Assembly: GCA_021846605.1 (NCBI GenBank)
Contig: JAJZWQ010000017.1
Coordinates: 1 to 29,122 of the forward strand
DNA length: 29,122 bases
Direction of reading: 5' to 3'
Source: Bacillota bacterium
GTDB lineage: Bacteria > Bacillota_E > RBS10-35 > JAJYVN01
Made by a program: the position numbers and the translations under genes. The notes beneath the pieces were generated by a model, which saw nothing but the letters and a program-made list of their open reading frames with translations, did not search any database and was not told the origin of the DNA. Of this stretch, positions 8,727 through 17,153 are shown piece by piece (the stretch's first letter is position 1; the number at the start of each line of letters is the position of its first letter).

Positions 8727-11700
8727 CTACGGCAGGTGGAAGGCGTCGGGATGCGGCTTGATCGGCCGCAGCATGTAGATGGGGCGGCGGAGTTGGCCGC
8801 TGCCAGACACCGGCCGACACAGCTCGGTCCACCGCCGATACACCGCCCGCGCGGCCTTGGTGTCTACGGCGATCTCGCCGTACCGGGCCGTCGCGGGCGC
8901 CTTGCGCACGCGCACCTTCTGGTGCCAGCAGTGCTGGCCGCTCACCGGGTCGGGCTGTACCGGGAAGATCAGGTTCTGGTGCACGCCCCCGTCGCTCCAC
9001 CAGATGCGGGACGAGTCCGGGTCCGGGCTGACAAACGGCTGGACCCCGTGCACCACGTCCAGCTTCCACTGGCCGCCGTCCTCCCGCAGGCGCACGAGCG
9101 AGGAGTTCCAGCGGTCGGTGCCGCCGTCCTCGCGGACCCGCCAACGCCCCAGGTGGTGGCTGCAGGCGATCACCCCGGGGTGGATGGCCTCGGTGACCCA
9201 GGCGCGGTCCACAAAGTGGCCGATCTCGGTCTCCACCTGGACCAGGTCGCCGGTCTCCACCCCCATGGGGGCGGCGTCGGTCGGATGGATCCACACCGGG
9301 TTGATCTGCGCGATCTCATACAGCCACTTGGCCCCGTTGGTCCGGCTGTGGATCAGCACCGGCAGGCGGAACGTGGGCAGCAGGGCGAACTCGCCCTGCT
9401 CGCGCCGCAGGGTGCTGTGGTGCACCTGGCTCACCAGGTGCGGCATGTCCTTGCGCTGCGCCGCGTCGAGCGGGTAGATCGGGATGGCGTACTCCGGCCA
9501 GTTCCACTCGCGCAGCGTGTGGCTCAGGAACTCGATGCGCCCCGACGGCGTCGGGAAGCCCTCGACCGCCGTGTCTCCCTGGAGGATGCCCACGCGCACC
9601 CGGCCCTCGGCGTCGCGGAAGGGGCCGGGCGCCGGCCGGAGGTTCGTCCGCTCCGGTGCCTGCTCGGCCCAGAGCGCCCCGTCATGCGCGACGGTCCCCG
9701 CCCGTTCGTCGGGGCGCAGGGCCCGCTCGTGCTGCCGGTAGACGTCCTCGGTGACGCAGAAGGCGCCGTGGTGGCGCATGTATTCCAGGGGCGTCTGGCC
9801 CTCGGCGGACGCCGCCTCGGGCAGGCCGGGCACCGCATGTTCGAAGATCCAGCGGTAGTAGTCCTCGATCCGGATCTTGCGCTCCTTGTCTTCCGGATCG
9901 GCGAAGTGCTGGCGGATGCCCAGGCTGCCGTCGGGGTCGATACGCCAGGAGAGCTCGATCCAGAACTCGTTCTCCTCCCACACCTCTCCCGGGTTGGCCT
10001 CGTAGGTGTGCTCGAAGCGCTCCCCGCGCGACTCGCGGAAGACCCGCCCCACGGGCTGGCGGAAGCCGATCCACTGGGCGGCGTGGGTCTCCACGCTGTG
10101 CAGGTCGTGGCGCTCGGGGCCCAGGCCCATGGGCAGCACGTAGTCGGCGAAGATCGAGGTCTCGCTCCAGGTCGGGGTGAGGGCGACATGCAGCCCGATG
10201 CGCTGCTCGTCGCGCAGCATCTCGATCCAGCTGAAGCCGTCGGGGTTGGTCCACACCGGGTTGTATACGCGGGTGAAATACACGTCGAGGTGGCGGTTCT
10301 GCTCCGCCATCAGGTGCGGCAACAGGAAGCTCATCTCCAGGTTGGCCAGGGGATAGTGTCGCGGGAAATGCAGTTCGTTCCACACCCGGACCGGCGGCGG
10401 CGAGCTGGGCGGCTTGGGCACGAACTTGCACCAGCCGGCCGGCAGCACCGAACCCGGTTCGCCGATCGCGCCCACCAGGACGTTCAGGAGCAGGAGCGCG
10501 CGGGCGATCATCCAGCCGCCCAGGTGCCCGGCAGACGCGCTGCGCCAGATGTTGGTCACAAAGGCGCGGCCGGCGCGGTGGATCTCCTCGGCGACCTCGG
10601 CCACCACGGCCGCCCTGACCCCGCACTCCTCCTCCACCCACTCCGGGGTGTACGGGGCGTAGATCTCCCCCAGCAGGGCCACGAAGTCCTCAAAGGTCTG
10701 GCCGGCCGGCACGTGGGCGATGACGCCCCGGCGGACGAGGTCCTCCAGGTAGTCCTGGTCGGCCAGCGTGTCCTCCCAATTGACCCAGCGGCGCAGGAAC
10801 TCCCGCTCGATCCAGTCGTTGCGCAGCAGGACGGAGGCCAGCCCCAGCAGCAGCCCGGACTCGGTGCCGGGCCAGGGGGAGAGCCAGAAGTCGGCCTGCG
10901 AGGCGCTGTTGCTCAGACGGGTGTCGATCACCGCGACCTTGCTGCCCTCCAACCGGGCCTCGCCGATGCGCTGGGCCTGGGGGTTGAAGTAGTGGCCGGC
11001 CTCCAGGTGGCTGGAGATCAGGAGGACGAAGCGCGCGTTGCCGTAATCGGGCATGGGCCGGTCGAAGCCGAACCAGTAGTGGTAGCCGGTGCGCGCCCCG
11101 GACGAGCAGACGTTGGTGTGCGAGTTGTGGCCGTCCACGCCCCATGCCGCCACGACCCGTTCGGTGAACATGTCCTCGCCGGGCCGGCCGACGTGGTAGA
11201 CCACCGAGTCGCGGCGTCCGGCCAGCAGCGCCTCGCGGATCTTCCCGGCGATGTCGTCCAGGGCCTGGTCCCAGGTCACGCGTTCCCAGCGATCCTCGCC
11301 CCGGGCGCCGCTCCGGCGCATGGGGTAGAGGATGCGGTCGGGGTTGCGCACCTGGTTGAGGGTCGCCGGCCCCTTGGCGCAGTTGCGCCCGCGGCTGGCG
11401 GGGTGCAGGGGCTGGCCCTCGAACTTGCGGACCTCCCCCGTGTCCTGGTCGACGAAGGCCAGAAGGCCGCATCCCGCCTCGCAGTTGAAGCAGGCGGTGG
11501 GGATCAGGGCGTAGCGCCGCAGCTTGCGGCGCGGCCAGGAGCGGGAGTCCAACTCCGACCATTCGCCCCAGCGTTGGGGGGGTGGCGAGCCGGCCAGTCG
11601 GCCGCCAGCCGCGCGGATGCGCGGGTGGATGGCGGCGCGTGCCGTGCCGTCGTCGGGCGCGGGCGCTGTGCGTGAAGCTGCCGCTCGTAGCGGCGTCTGG

Positions 11701-11780
11701 ACCATGAAGCGGCGCATGCGGTTCACGAATCGGCCCTCGGCCGGGGCCGCCCCCGGATCGGGGGTGATGCTCCCTTCCAT
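8727..11780 (-). CDS. DMSO-reductase-family molybdopterin oxidoreductase, catalytic subunit
   Basis: A 1017-aa bis-MGD enzyme. Cys97, Cys100, Cys104 and Cys134 (CFNCEAGCG to GRNCAKG) bind the proximal [4Fe-4S] cluster. NVCSSGARTG supplies Cys225 as the likely molybdenum ligand, as in the NapA-like pattern. The molybdopterin dinucleotide-binding domain is in the last quarter (GVETGDLVQVETEIG). It is the catalytic partner of the fused ferredoxin/membrane subunit encoded 60 bases upstream. The substrate (polysulfide, tetrathionate, DMSO, selenate or another oxyanion) cannot be decided. ATG 11780 has a GGAGGTGG site eight bases away. An odd point is that the roughly 90-residue N-terminal extension contains RRF but no RRxFxK plus hydrophobic Tat signal, so the active site may face the cytoplasm. 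Confidence 0.88.
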   Translation of the reverse strand: MEGSITPDPGAAPAEGRFVNRMRRFMVQTPLRAAASRTAPAPDDGTARAAIHPRIRAAGGRLAGSPPPQRWGEWSELDSRSWPRRKLRRYALIPTACFNCEAGCGLLAFVDQDTGEVRKFEGQPLHPASRGRNCAKGPATLNQVRNPDRILYPMRRSGARGEDRWERVTWDQALDDIAGKIREALLAGRRDSVVYHVGRPGEDMFTERVVAAWGVDGHNSHTNVCSSGARTGYHYWFGFDRPMPDYGNARFVLLISSHLEAGHYFNPQAQRIGEARLEGSKVAVIDTRLSNSASQADFWLSPWPGTESGLLLGLASVLLRNDWIEREFLRRWVNWEDTLADQDYLEDLVRRGVIAHVPAGQTFEDFVALLGEIYAPYTPEWVEEECGVRAAVVAEVAEEIHRAGRAFVTNIWRSASAGHLGGWMIARALLLLNVLVGAIGEPGSVLPAGWCKFVPKPPSSPPPVRVWNELHFPRHYPLANLEMSFLLPHLMAEQNRHLDVYFTRVYNPVWTNPDGFSWIEMLRDEQRIGLHVALTPTWSETSIFADYVLPMGLGPERHDLHSVETHAAQWIGFRQPVGRVFRESRGERFEHTYEANPGEVWEENEFWIELSWRIDPDGSLGIRQHFADPEDKERKIRIEDYYRWIFEHAVPGLPEAASAEGQTPLEYMRHHGAFCVTEDVYRQHERALRPDERAGTVAHDGALWAEQAPERTNLRPAPGPFRDAEGRVRVGILQGDTAVEGFPTPSGRIEFLSHTLREWNWPEYAIPIYPLDAAQRKDMPHLVSQVHHSTLRREQGEFALLPTFRLPVLIHSRTNGAKWLYEIAQINPVWIHPTDAAPMGVETGDLVQVETEIGHFVDRAWVTEAIHPGVIACSHHLGRWRVREDGGTDRWNSSLVRLREDGGQWKLDVVHGVQPFVSPDPDSSRIWWSDGGVHQNLIFPVQPDPVSGQHCWHQKVRVRKAPATARYGEIAVDTKAARAVYRRWTELCRPVSGSGQLRRPIYMLRPIKPHPDAFHLP

Positions 11781-11840
11781 GTGTCGACCACCTCCGCGCG
11801 GATGGCTCGGGACGCGATCTGCGGACCCTGGGGGCCGTTG

Positions 11841-13376
11841 CTAGCTCAGCGCCACGGACTGCCCCGCCTGGACGTAGGCATGCTGGTACGGGAACAGGCC
11901 CACGAGGGCGAGGGCGGCCGCCGGCACCGTGGCGCCCGCGATCAGCAGGACCAGGGGCAAGAGGCCGCCGCCGAGCGTGCCCAGCCAGTACCAGACGGCG
12001 TAGGCGCCCAGCCGCATCTGCCGCCCGGCGGCCAGGGCGTCGGCGGTGTGCGCGGGCACCAGCCCGTCGACCGCCAGGAGCACCAGGTGCGCGGAGACGG
12101 AGGCGATCAGCAGCGCGCGCAGCGGACCCGTCCAGCCGGATGGCAGCGTGTGCACGGTGCCCAGGAGCAGCAGCGCGGCGCTGCCGGCGACGGAGGCCTG
12201 CACGACCAGCGCGGCCGGTAGGTTCTGGTTCTGCCACAGGTCGCGGCCGCGGCACTGCGCGAACATGAATCCGGTGTACGCCGCGGACAGCGCGCCCAGG
12301 ATGATGCCTGGGATGCGCAGCCCCGCCATGAGTCCCGACGCGCCCAGCAGGCGGCCGAGGATCTCCAGGGCCAGCAGGACGGCGTAGCCCGTCAGGACAA
12401 AGGCGCCGCGCGCCAGCCACGAGCGCCACTGCGGCCGCACGAGGATGCGGTGGAAGCGGTCGGGGTGTTCCAGATCGGCGACGATGAGGGCCAGCGTGAT
12501 CGCCAGGAAGACCAGGGAAATGAAGGCGGTGGCGCCCTGCAGCGCCGCGCCGCTGCCGCGGGCCAGCGAGAGGGCGGCGCCCAGGCCGAACACCCCGGCC
12601 GCCAGCGACTTCGTCCAGGTATACAGCGACACGCGCCAGTCCCAGGGCATCGTGTGCTTGTTGTCAAAGGCCAGGACCGCCGCGGCCGACGACCGCGCGG
12701 CCGTCCGGGGCGCCGGCACCGGGGGGGGGGTCGAGTGGGCGGGGGCCACGGCGGTGTTGAACATGCCGCGCTTCTCGGCCCGCGTCGGGTCCAGCGCGGC
12801 CACGTCGCCGCCCTTGTAGAACACCTTGGGGTTGGTGCGCGCGTGGGGCTTGCGCACCTCGACGCGCTCGCGGGAGAGCAGCCGGCTGACCTCGCTGTCC
12901 GGGTCGTTCATGTCGCCGACGATGATCGCGCCCTCCGGGCAGACGGAGACGCACGCTGGCTGCAGCCCCTGGTCGATGCGGTGCGCGCAGAAGTTGCACT
13001 TCTCGGCGCTGTGGGTCTCGGGGTCGATGAAGATGGCGTCGTAGGGGCAGGCGGCGATGCACGCCTTGCAGCCGATGCACACATCGCGGTCGAAGTCGAC
13101 GATGCCGTCCTCGCGCTGGAACATGGCGGTGACCGGGCAGGCGGCGACGCAGGGCGGGTCGGTGCATTGGTTGCAGCGCGTGACCTGGAAGTGGCGGCGC
13201 ACATTGGGATACATGCCGATCTCGACCTGTTTGATGAAGGTGCGCGTCACGCCCATGGCGACCTCGTTCTCGGACTTGCAGGCCACCGTGCAGGCGTGGC
13301 AACCGATACAGCGGTCCTGGTCGAGCACCTTGCCCCAGAGGACCGGGCGTGAGACGACCTGCGGCTCCGTGGTCAA
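11841..13376 (-). CDS. Four-cluster ferredoxin fused to NrfD/DmsC-like membrane anchor
   Basis: A 511-aa fusion of two subunits that are normally separate. Residues 1-160 are a DmsB/PhsB-type electron-transfer unit with four Cys sets: 23/26/29/33, 68/71/76/80, 100/103/106/110 and 127/130/142/146. After a linker rich in Pro and Ala (about 205-235), residues about 255-500 form a membrane domain with seven to eight hydrophobic helices, including ADLEHPDRFHRIL, the pattern seen in NrfD/PsrC/DmsC quinone-binding anchors. It would pass electrons between the membrane quinone pool and the catalytic subunit. The start is TTG 13376, preceded by gggggagg seven bases away; an ATG four bases upstream is in a different frame. 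First gene of the operon. Confidence 0.87.
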   Translation of the reverse strand: MTTEPQVVSRPVLWGKVLDQDRCIGCHACTVACKSENEVAMGVTRTFIKQVEIGMYPNVRRHFQVTRCNQCTDPPCVAACPVTAMFQREDGIVDFDRDVCIGCKACIAACPYDAIFIDPETHSAEKCNFCAHRIDQGLQPACVSVCPEGAIIVGDMNDPDSEVSRLLSRERVEVRKPHARTNPKVFYKGGDVAALDPTRAEKRGMFNTAVAPAHSTPPPVPAPRTAARSSAAAVLAFDNKHTMPWDWRVSLYTWTKSLAAGVFGLGAALSLARGSGAALQGATAFISLVFLAITLALIVADLEHPDRFHRILVRPQWRSWLARGAFVLTGYAVLLALEILGRLLGASGLMAGLRIPGIILGALSAAYTGFMFAQCRGRDLWQNQNLPAALVVQASVAGSAALLLLGTVHTLPSGWTGPLRALLIASVSAHLVLLAVDGLVPAHTADALAAGRQMRLGAYAVWYWLGTLGGGLLPLVLLIAGATVPAAALALVGLFPYQHAYVQAGQSVALS

Positions 13377-13406
13377 GCATACGCCTCCCCCGACATGTTT
13401 CGAGGG

Positions 13407-13433
13407 ATGGGCATCATTCCATTGCGACCAATG
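13407..13433. promoter_or_regulatory. Candidate LysR binding site
   Basis: Two dyads sit in the gap between the divergent redox operon and lysR: ATGG-N8-CCAT (13407-13422) and CATTG-CGAC-CAATG (13420-13433). LysR-type regulators usually bind such interrupted dyads in a shared divergent promoter. The core promoters themselves are not clear. Confidence 0.4.
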
Positions 13434-13463
13434 CTAGTGGACGCATCAGGGTTTCTTGATAGG

Positions 13464-14468
13464 ATGCGGGAATCCGGCGGCGCGACCGAGGGAGTGGTGA
13501 CCGCGCGCACGCACCAGTTGGACGTCTTCTGCCTGGTCTACGAGCAGCGCAGCATCTCCGCGGCCGGCCAGGTGCTGCGCCTGAGCCAGCCCGCCGTCTC
13601 CATGCAGGTGCGGGACCTCGAGCGGGAACTGGGCCTGGAATTGTTCGAGCGCGTGGGGCGCCAGGTGGTGCCGACCGAGGCGGGGACGGTGCTCTACGGG
13701 TTCGCCTCCCGCATCCGCGGCGCCTTCGCCGAGGCCGAGCGCGCCATGGCCGAGTACCGCGAGGGACAGCGCGGGACGGTGCACATCGGCGCCAGCACCA
13801 CCGGCGTGGTGTATTACCTGCCGCTGCTGCTGCACGGCTTCCGCCACCAGAACCCGGAGGCGCAGGTCACGGTGGAGGCCGACCTGACCGAGCGGGTGCG
13901 CGAAGCCGTCGTCGAGGGGCGCCTGGACGTCGGGCTGATCTGGGGCCCGTCGCATGACGAGCGCCTGCACGAGGAGCGCATCCTGGACGCGCACTTCACC
14001 CTGATCTTCCCACCCGGGCACCGGCTGCTGCAACGGCCCGAACTCCGCGCCGCCGATCTGCGCGAGGAGACATTCGTCCTGCCCGGCGACGAGACGTCGC
14101 CCACCCGCCGCTTTATTCTCAGCCACCTGCAGCAGGCGGGGGTCTCGCCCCGGGTCGGCATGAACATGCGCTCGACCGAGGAGGTCAAGCAGGCGGTGGC
14201 GGCCGGGTTGGGCATCGGCGCGGTGGCCGCGCGCGCCGTGCGCTTTGAGGCCGCGGGCGGCGGCGTGGTCGTCCGGCCGGTGGAGGGGGTCGTCTTTCCG
14301 CCCCGTCCCATCGTCCTCATCCTGCGGCGGGGCGGAAGGTCGGCCTCACCGGCCACGCACAACCTGGTGGCCCATGTGCGGGCGCACGCGGCCGACGCCG
14401 CCGCGGCCGACGGCGACCTCACCCTGCCGCCAGCCGCCGCGCCCGCTCCAGATCCTCCGGGGTATTGA
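13464..14468 (+). CDS. LysR-family transcriptional regulator
   Basis: About 334 aa. The N-terminal winged helix-turn-helix is complete: QLDVFCLVYEQRSISAAGQVLRLSQPAVSMQVRDLERELG, then LFERVGRQVVPTEAG. A linker helix and a two-lobe effector domain follow (HIGASTTGVVYYLP for lobe 1, VKQAVAAGLGIGAVA for the hinge and lobe 2). It is divergent from the molybdoenzyme operon, which makes it the likely activator or sensor of that operon; the ligand is unknown. The start is uncertain: ATG 13464 has a poor ribosome site, and GTG 13497 would give a 323-aa protein starting closer to the conserved helix. Its last 50 bases overlap the convergent mobA. Confidence 0.88.
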   Translation: MRESGGATEGVVTARTHQLDVFCLVYEQRSISAAGQVLRLSQPAVSMQVRDLERELGLELFERVGRQVVPTEAGTVLYGFASRIRGAFAEAERAMAEYREGQRGTVHIGASTTGVVYYLPLLLHGFRHQNPEAQVTVEADLTERVREAVVEGRLDVGLIWGPSHDERLHEERILDAHFTLIFPPGHRLLQRPELRAADLREETFVLPGDETSPTRRFILSHLQQAGVSPRVGMNMRSTEEVKQAVAAGLGIGAVAARAVRFEAAGGGVVVRPVEGVVFPPRPIVLILRRGGRSASPATHNLVAHVRAHAADAAAADGDLTLPPAAAPAPDPPGY

Positions 14469-15003
14469 CGTTCAGCACCAGGACGTCCGGATCGCCCCAG
14501 TCGGGAAGCACGGCCAGGCGACGCCCGCGCAGCCCCGGCGCGGCCAGCAGGGCGTGCATGTCCCGGCGCCCGGCGGCGAGCAGGTCCCGGGCCTGGGGGA
14601 GGACGGCCGCTCCGTAGGCGGCGCAGAGGGGATGCACCCGCCCGCCCGCCTCCACGGCCGCCCAGTCTGCGCCGTCCAGACCGGCCGCGATGCCCCGCAG
14701 CAGGGCGGGGGACACGAACGGCATGTCGCACGCCAGGAGCAGCAGGCCCTCCCCCGCATGGCGTTCCAGCGCGGCGGCGAGCGCCGCCAGCGGCCCTTGG
14801 CCGGCCTCCGGGTCCGGGTGCACGGAGGCGCCCGGAAAGGCCGACGCCAGGTCCGGCAAGCTCCCCTGGAACTCCGGTGCCAGGGACGCCTGCCGGCAGG
14901 CGTCCCACACGCGCACAATGCAGGCGCGCCCCCCGACCTGCAGCCAGGCCTTGGCCTGACCCATGCGGCGGCTGGCGCCGCCGCTCAGGATCACCGCTGT
15001 CAC
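14419..15003 (-). CDS. mobA: Molybdenum cofactor guanylyltransferase MobA
   Basis: A 194-aa nucleotidyltransferase that joins GMP from GTP to molybdopterin, making the MGD form needed by DMSO-reductase-family enzymes. The N-terminal GTP-binding loop is ILSGGASRRMGQAK (residues 5-18). LLLACDMPFVSP (metal-binding Asp), HPLCAAYG and a NVNTPEDL segment near the end complete the family pattern. The GTG start (15003-15001) overlaps the moeA-mobB stop by four bases (GTGA), so translation is probably coupled. The 3' end overlaps the convergent lysR by 50 bases. It probably serves the bis-MGD oxidoreductase encoded just beyond lysR. Confidence 0.9.
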   Translation of the reverse strand: MTAVILSGGASRRMGQAKAWLQVGGRACIVRVWDACRQASLAPEFQGSLPDLASAFPGASVHPDPEAGQGPLAALAAALERHAGEGLLLLACDMPFVSPALLRGIAAGLDGADWAAVEAGGRVHPLCAAYGAAVLPQARDLLAAGRRDMHALLAAPGLRGRRLAVLPDWGDPDVLVLNVNTPEDLERARRLAAG

Positions 15004-16883
15004 GGGGCCGTCCCCCCCTGGCAGGCCGCGCGGATGGCCGCGATGATCTCCGCGACGGCCTCCCGCGACACCACGCCCACCCCGTCCGGGGCCGCCACCC
15101 GTCCCGGGTCGTCCGCCGCGATGAGGAAGAGGCCGTCGGCGGGGCGGCTGCGCGGTGTGGCCTGCCGGGTGGTGTCCAGCACGTCCACGCGCGGCAGGGC
15201 CCACCCGTGGTAGCCCTCGACCAGCAGCCAGCGGCACCCGGCCCGCGCCGCCCGCGCCCGTGCTTCGGGCAGCAGGCGTTCCGGAGGGACCTCGCCGTCC
15301 ACGGCCTCGGACCAGAGCAGGCCTCCGGGCCCCGACACGACGCTCAGGCGGGCGCCGGCCGCTCGGTGGCGGGAACCGTCCTTGCCCGGCTGATCGAGCG
15401 GGGCGGTGTGGGCGTGGTGCTTGAGCGTGGCCACCGGCTCGCCCGCAGCGGTGAAGTGCGCGATGAGGCGCTCGATCAGGGTCGTCTTGCCGTGCCCGGA
15501 CCAGCCGCCGATCGCGCACACCGCGACCGAGCCCGGCAGGGGCCCAAGGACCGCGGCGGCGGGAACCGGGACGTCGGGGCCCTCGGCCTCCAGGGCCCCT
15601 GGGCGCCCAGCTGCGGAGAGCAGGGCGCGCGCGTCGCCCTCCCCGGGCTGCCCGACGCGGTCGATGCGCAGCGCCCAGGCGCCCGCGCCCGCCGGCAGCG
15701 CCGCGCTCCCGGACCCCCGCAACACCAGGGCGTTGGCGGCGGCCATGCGCACCAGCACCCCGGGCGCCCGGGGTGCCCCGAGGCGGATGGTGCCATCGGG
15801 CCCGATCTCGGACCAGAGCAGACGGGGCATGTCCGGGTTGGCGGGGAGGGCCTCGGCCAGCCGCACGCGCTGGGCCGCGGGGAAGGGCTGGGTCCAGCCT
15901 CCCCAGTGGCGCAAGAGCGGCCCGGCCAGCACGCTGAACGCCGTCCAGCAGGCGGTGGGGCTCCCCGACAGGCCCAGGACGGCCGTGGAGCCGTGGAGCG
16001 CCGCGAACACCGGCTTTCCCGGCTTGATCGCCACCCGCCAGAAGACCTCCTCGGCGCCCAATTGGCGCCAGGCGCCGGGGATCAGGTCCGCGGGTCCCAC
16101 AGAGACACCGCCGGAGGTCAGGACGAGGTCGGGCCGGCGGACCAGCGCGGACTCCAGGGCCCGCACGAGTTCGGACAGACGGTCCGGCACCCGGGGCAGG
16201 ACCAGCGGCTCGGCGCCGGCCGCGGCGCAGGCGGCGGCCAGCAGCGCCCCGTTGCTGTCGTACATGCCGCCCGGGGGAAGCGGCTGTCCTGGGGCGACCA
16301 ACTCGTCGCCCGTGGTCAGGATGACGACCCGTGGCCGCCGCCGCACAGGGACAGCCCGACGCCCCAACGTGGCCAACAGGCCGATCGCCGCCGGTCCAAG
16401 CCGCGTGCCGGCCCGCAGGGCGGGTGTCCCGGTCGCCACCCACTCGCCCGGCGGCAGGACGTGCGTCCCCGTGGCCGGCACCTGGCGGATCCGCACCAGC
16501 CCGCCCGGCTCAGGGTGGCCGGAATCATCGCTGCGATCCCAGGTGGCCAACTCGCGCGGCACGACGGTGTCCGCGCCCGCCGGTAGCGATGCGCCGGTCG
16601 CCACGAACACCGTGGCGCCGGCCGGCAGGGGCGCGGGCGCTCCCCCGGCCAGCACCTGCCCGGCCAGACGGAGCGCCGGGCCGGCGCACGTCAGGGCGGC
16701 CGCGGCCACGGCGAAGCCGTCCATGGCCGAACGCGGGCCGTCGGGCACCGGGCGTTCTGCCGTGATGTCCTCGGCGAGTACCCGCCCGAGGGCGGCGTCC
16801 AGGGGCACGTCCTCGGACGTGGTCCGCCCGAGGTCTCCCATGCGTGCGAAGAGCAGGTCCAGCGCCTCTCCGAGGTTCACCAC
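15000..16883 (-). CDS. moeA-mobB: MoeA-MobB fusion protein
   Basis: About 627 aa joining two molybdenum-cofactor steps. Residues 1 to about 408 are MoeA, which inserts molybdate into adenylated molybdopterin: RSAMDGFAV (51-59), LTTGDELVAPGQ (189-200), LTSGGVSVGPADL (255-267) and IKPGKPV with SGSP near 306. After a linker, residues 453-627 are MobB, a GTP-binding adaptor: AIGGWSGHGKTTLIERL contains the P-loop GGWSGHGKTT (459-468), followed by TLKHHAH and LVEGYHG. The start is GTG 16883 or the adjacent GTG 16880; the ribosome site is weak, and further upstream the frame is low-complexity. Coupled to mobA. The fusion and adjacency suggest Mo insertion and guanylylation are channelled. Confidence 0.9.
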   Translation of the reverse strand: MVNLGEALDLLFARMGDLGRTTSEDVPLDAALGRVLAEDITAERPVPDGPRSAMDGFAVAAAALTCAGPALRLAGQVLAGGAPAPLPAGATVFVATGASLPAGADTVVPRELATWDRSDDSGHPEPGGLVRIRQVPATGTHVLPPGEWVATGTPALRAGTRLGPAAIGLLATLGRRAVPVRRRPRVVILTTGDELVAPGQPLPPGGMYDSNGALLAAACAAAGAEPLVLPRVPDRLSELVRALESALVRRPDLVLTSGGVSVGPADLIPGAWRQLGAEEVFWRVAIKPGKPVFAALHGSTAVLGLSGSPTACWTAFSVLAGPLLRHWGGWTQPFPAAQRVRLAEALPANPDMPRLLWSEIGPDGTIRLGAPRAPGVLVRMAAANALVLRGSGSAALPAGAGAWALRIDRVGQPGEGDARALLSAAGRPGALEAEGPDVPVPAAAVLGPLPGSVAVCAIGGWSGHGKTTLIERLIAHFTAAGEPVATLKHHAHTAPLDQPGKDGSRHRAAGARLSVVSGPGGLLWSEAVDGEVPPERLLPEARARAARAGCRWLLVEGYHGWALPRVDVLDTTRQATPRSRPADGLFLIAADDPGRVAAPDGVGVVSREAVAEIIAAIRAACQGGTAP

Positions 16884-17128
16884 CCAGGACCGGCCCGGGC
16901 CGGGGACCGCCCCCGCCGCCCGCGCCCCCACCCCCCTTCCGCGGCTGTCCGCCCTTCGCTGCCGCGCGCCGCCTCCCTGCCGTTCCGCCGACATTGACCG
17001 ACAGGCCCAGCATCGCCGGGGGGGAGGTCGGCCATGCGGCGGTCGGGGGGCGTGGCCGCGCCGTTCAGGAAGCGACGAGGAGCAGGAACCTTTCGGCTGC
17101 CCTGTCCGTCTGAGGGGAAGGGGGTTCG

Positions 17129-17143
17129 AACTGGTGACCAGTT
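17129..17143. promoter_or_regulatory. Operator-like palindrome before the BNR gene
   Basis: AACTGGTGACCAGTT has seven-base arms around one central base. It lies 10 bases before the BNR-protein ATG and in the gap between it and the divergent moeA-mobB. The TGGT/ACCA form resembles GntR-type operators; which regulator binds is unknown. Confidence 0.4.
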
Positions 17144-17153
17144 GCATCTACGG

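Noticed and set aside
8736..11675. 979-codon open frame antisense to the molybdoenzyme gene
   Set aside because: A shadow of strong GC3 bias; the translation is His/Val/Arg-rich with no domain, while the minus strand has a clear enzyme.
17121..17143. tRNA T-loop (ggttcgaa)
   Set aside because: No matching acceptor or anticodon stems; the sequence is better explained by the AACTGGTGACCAGTT dyad.
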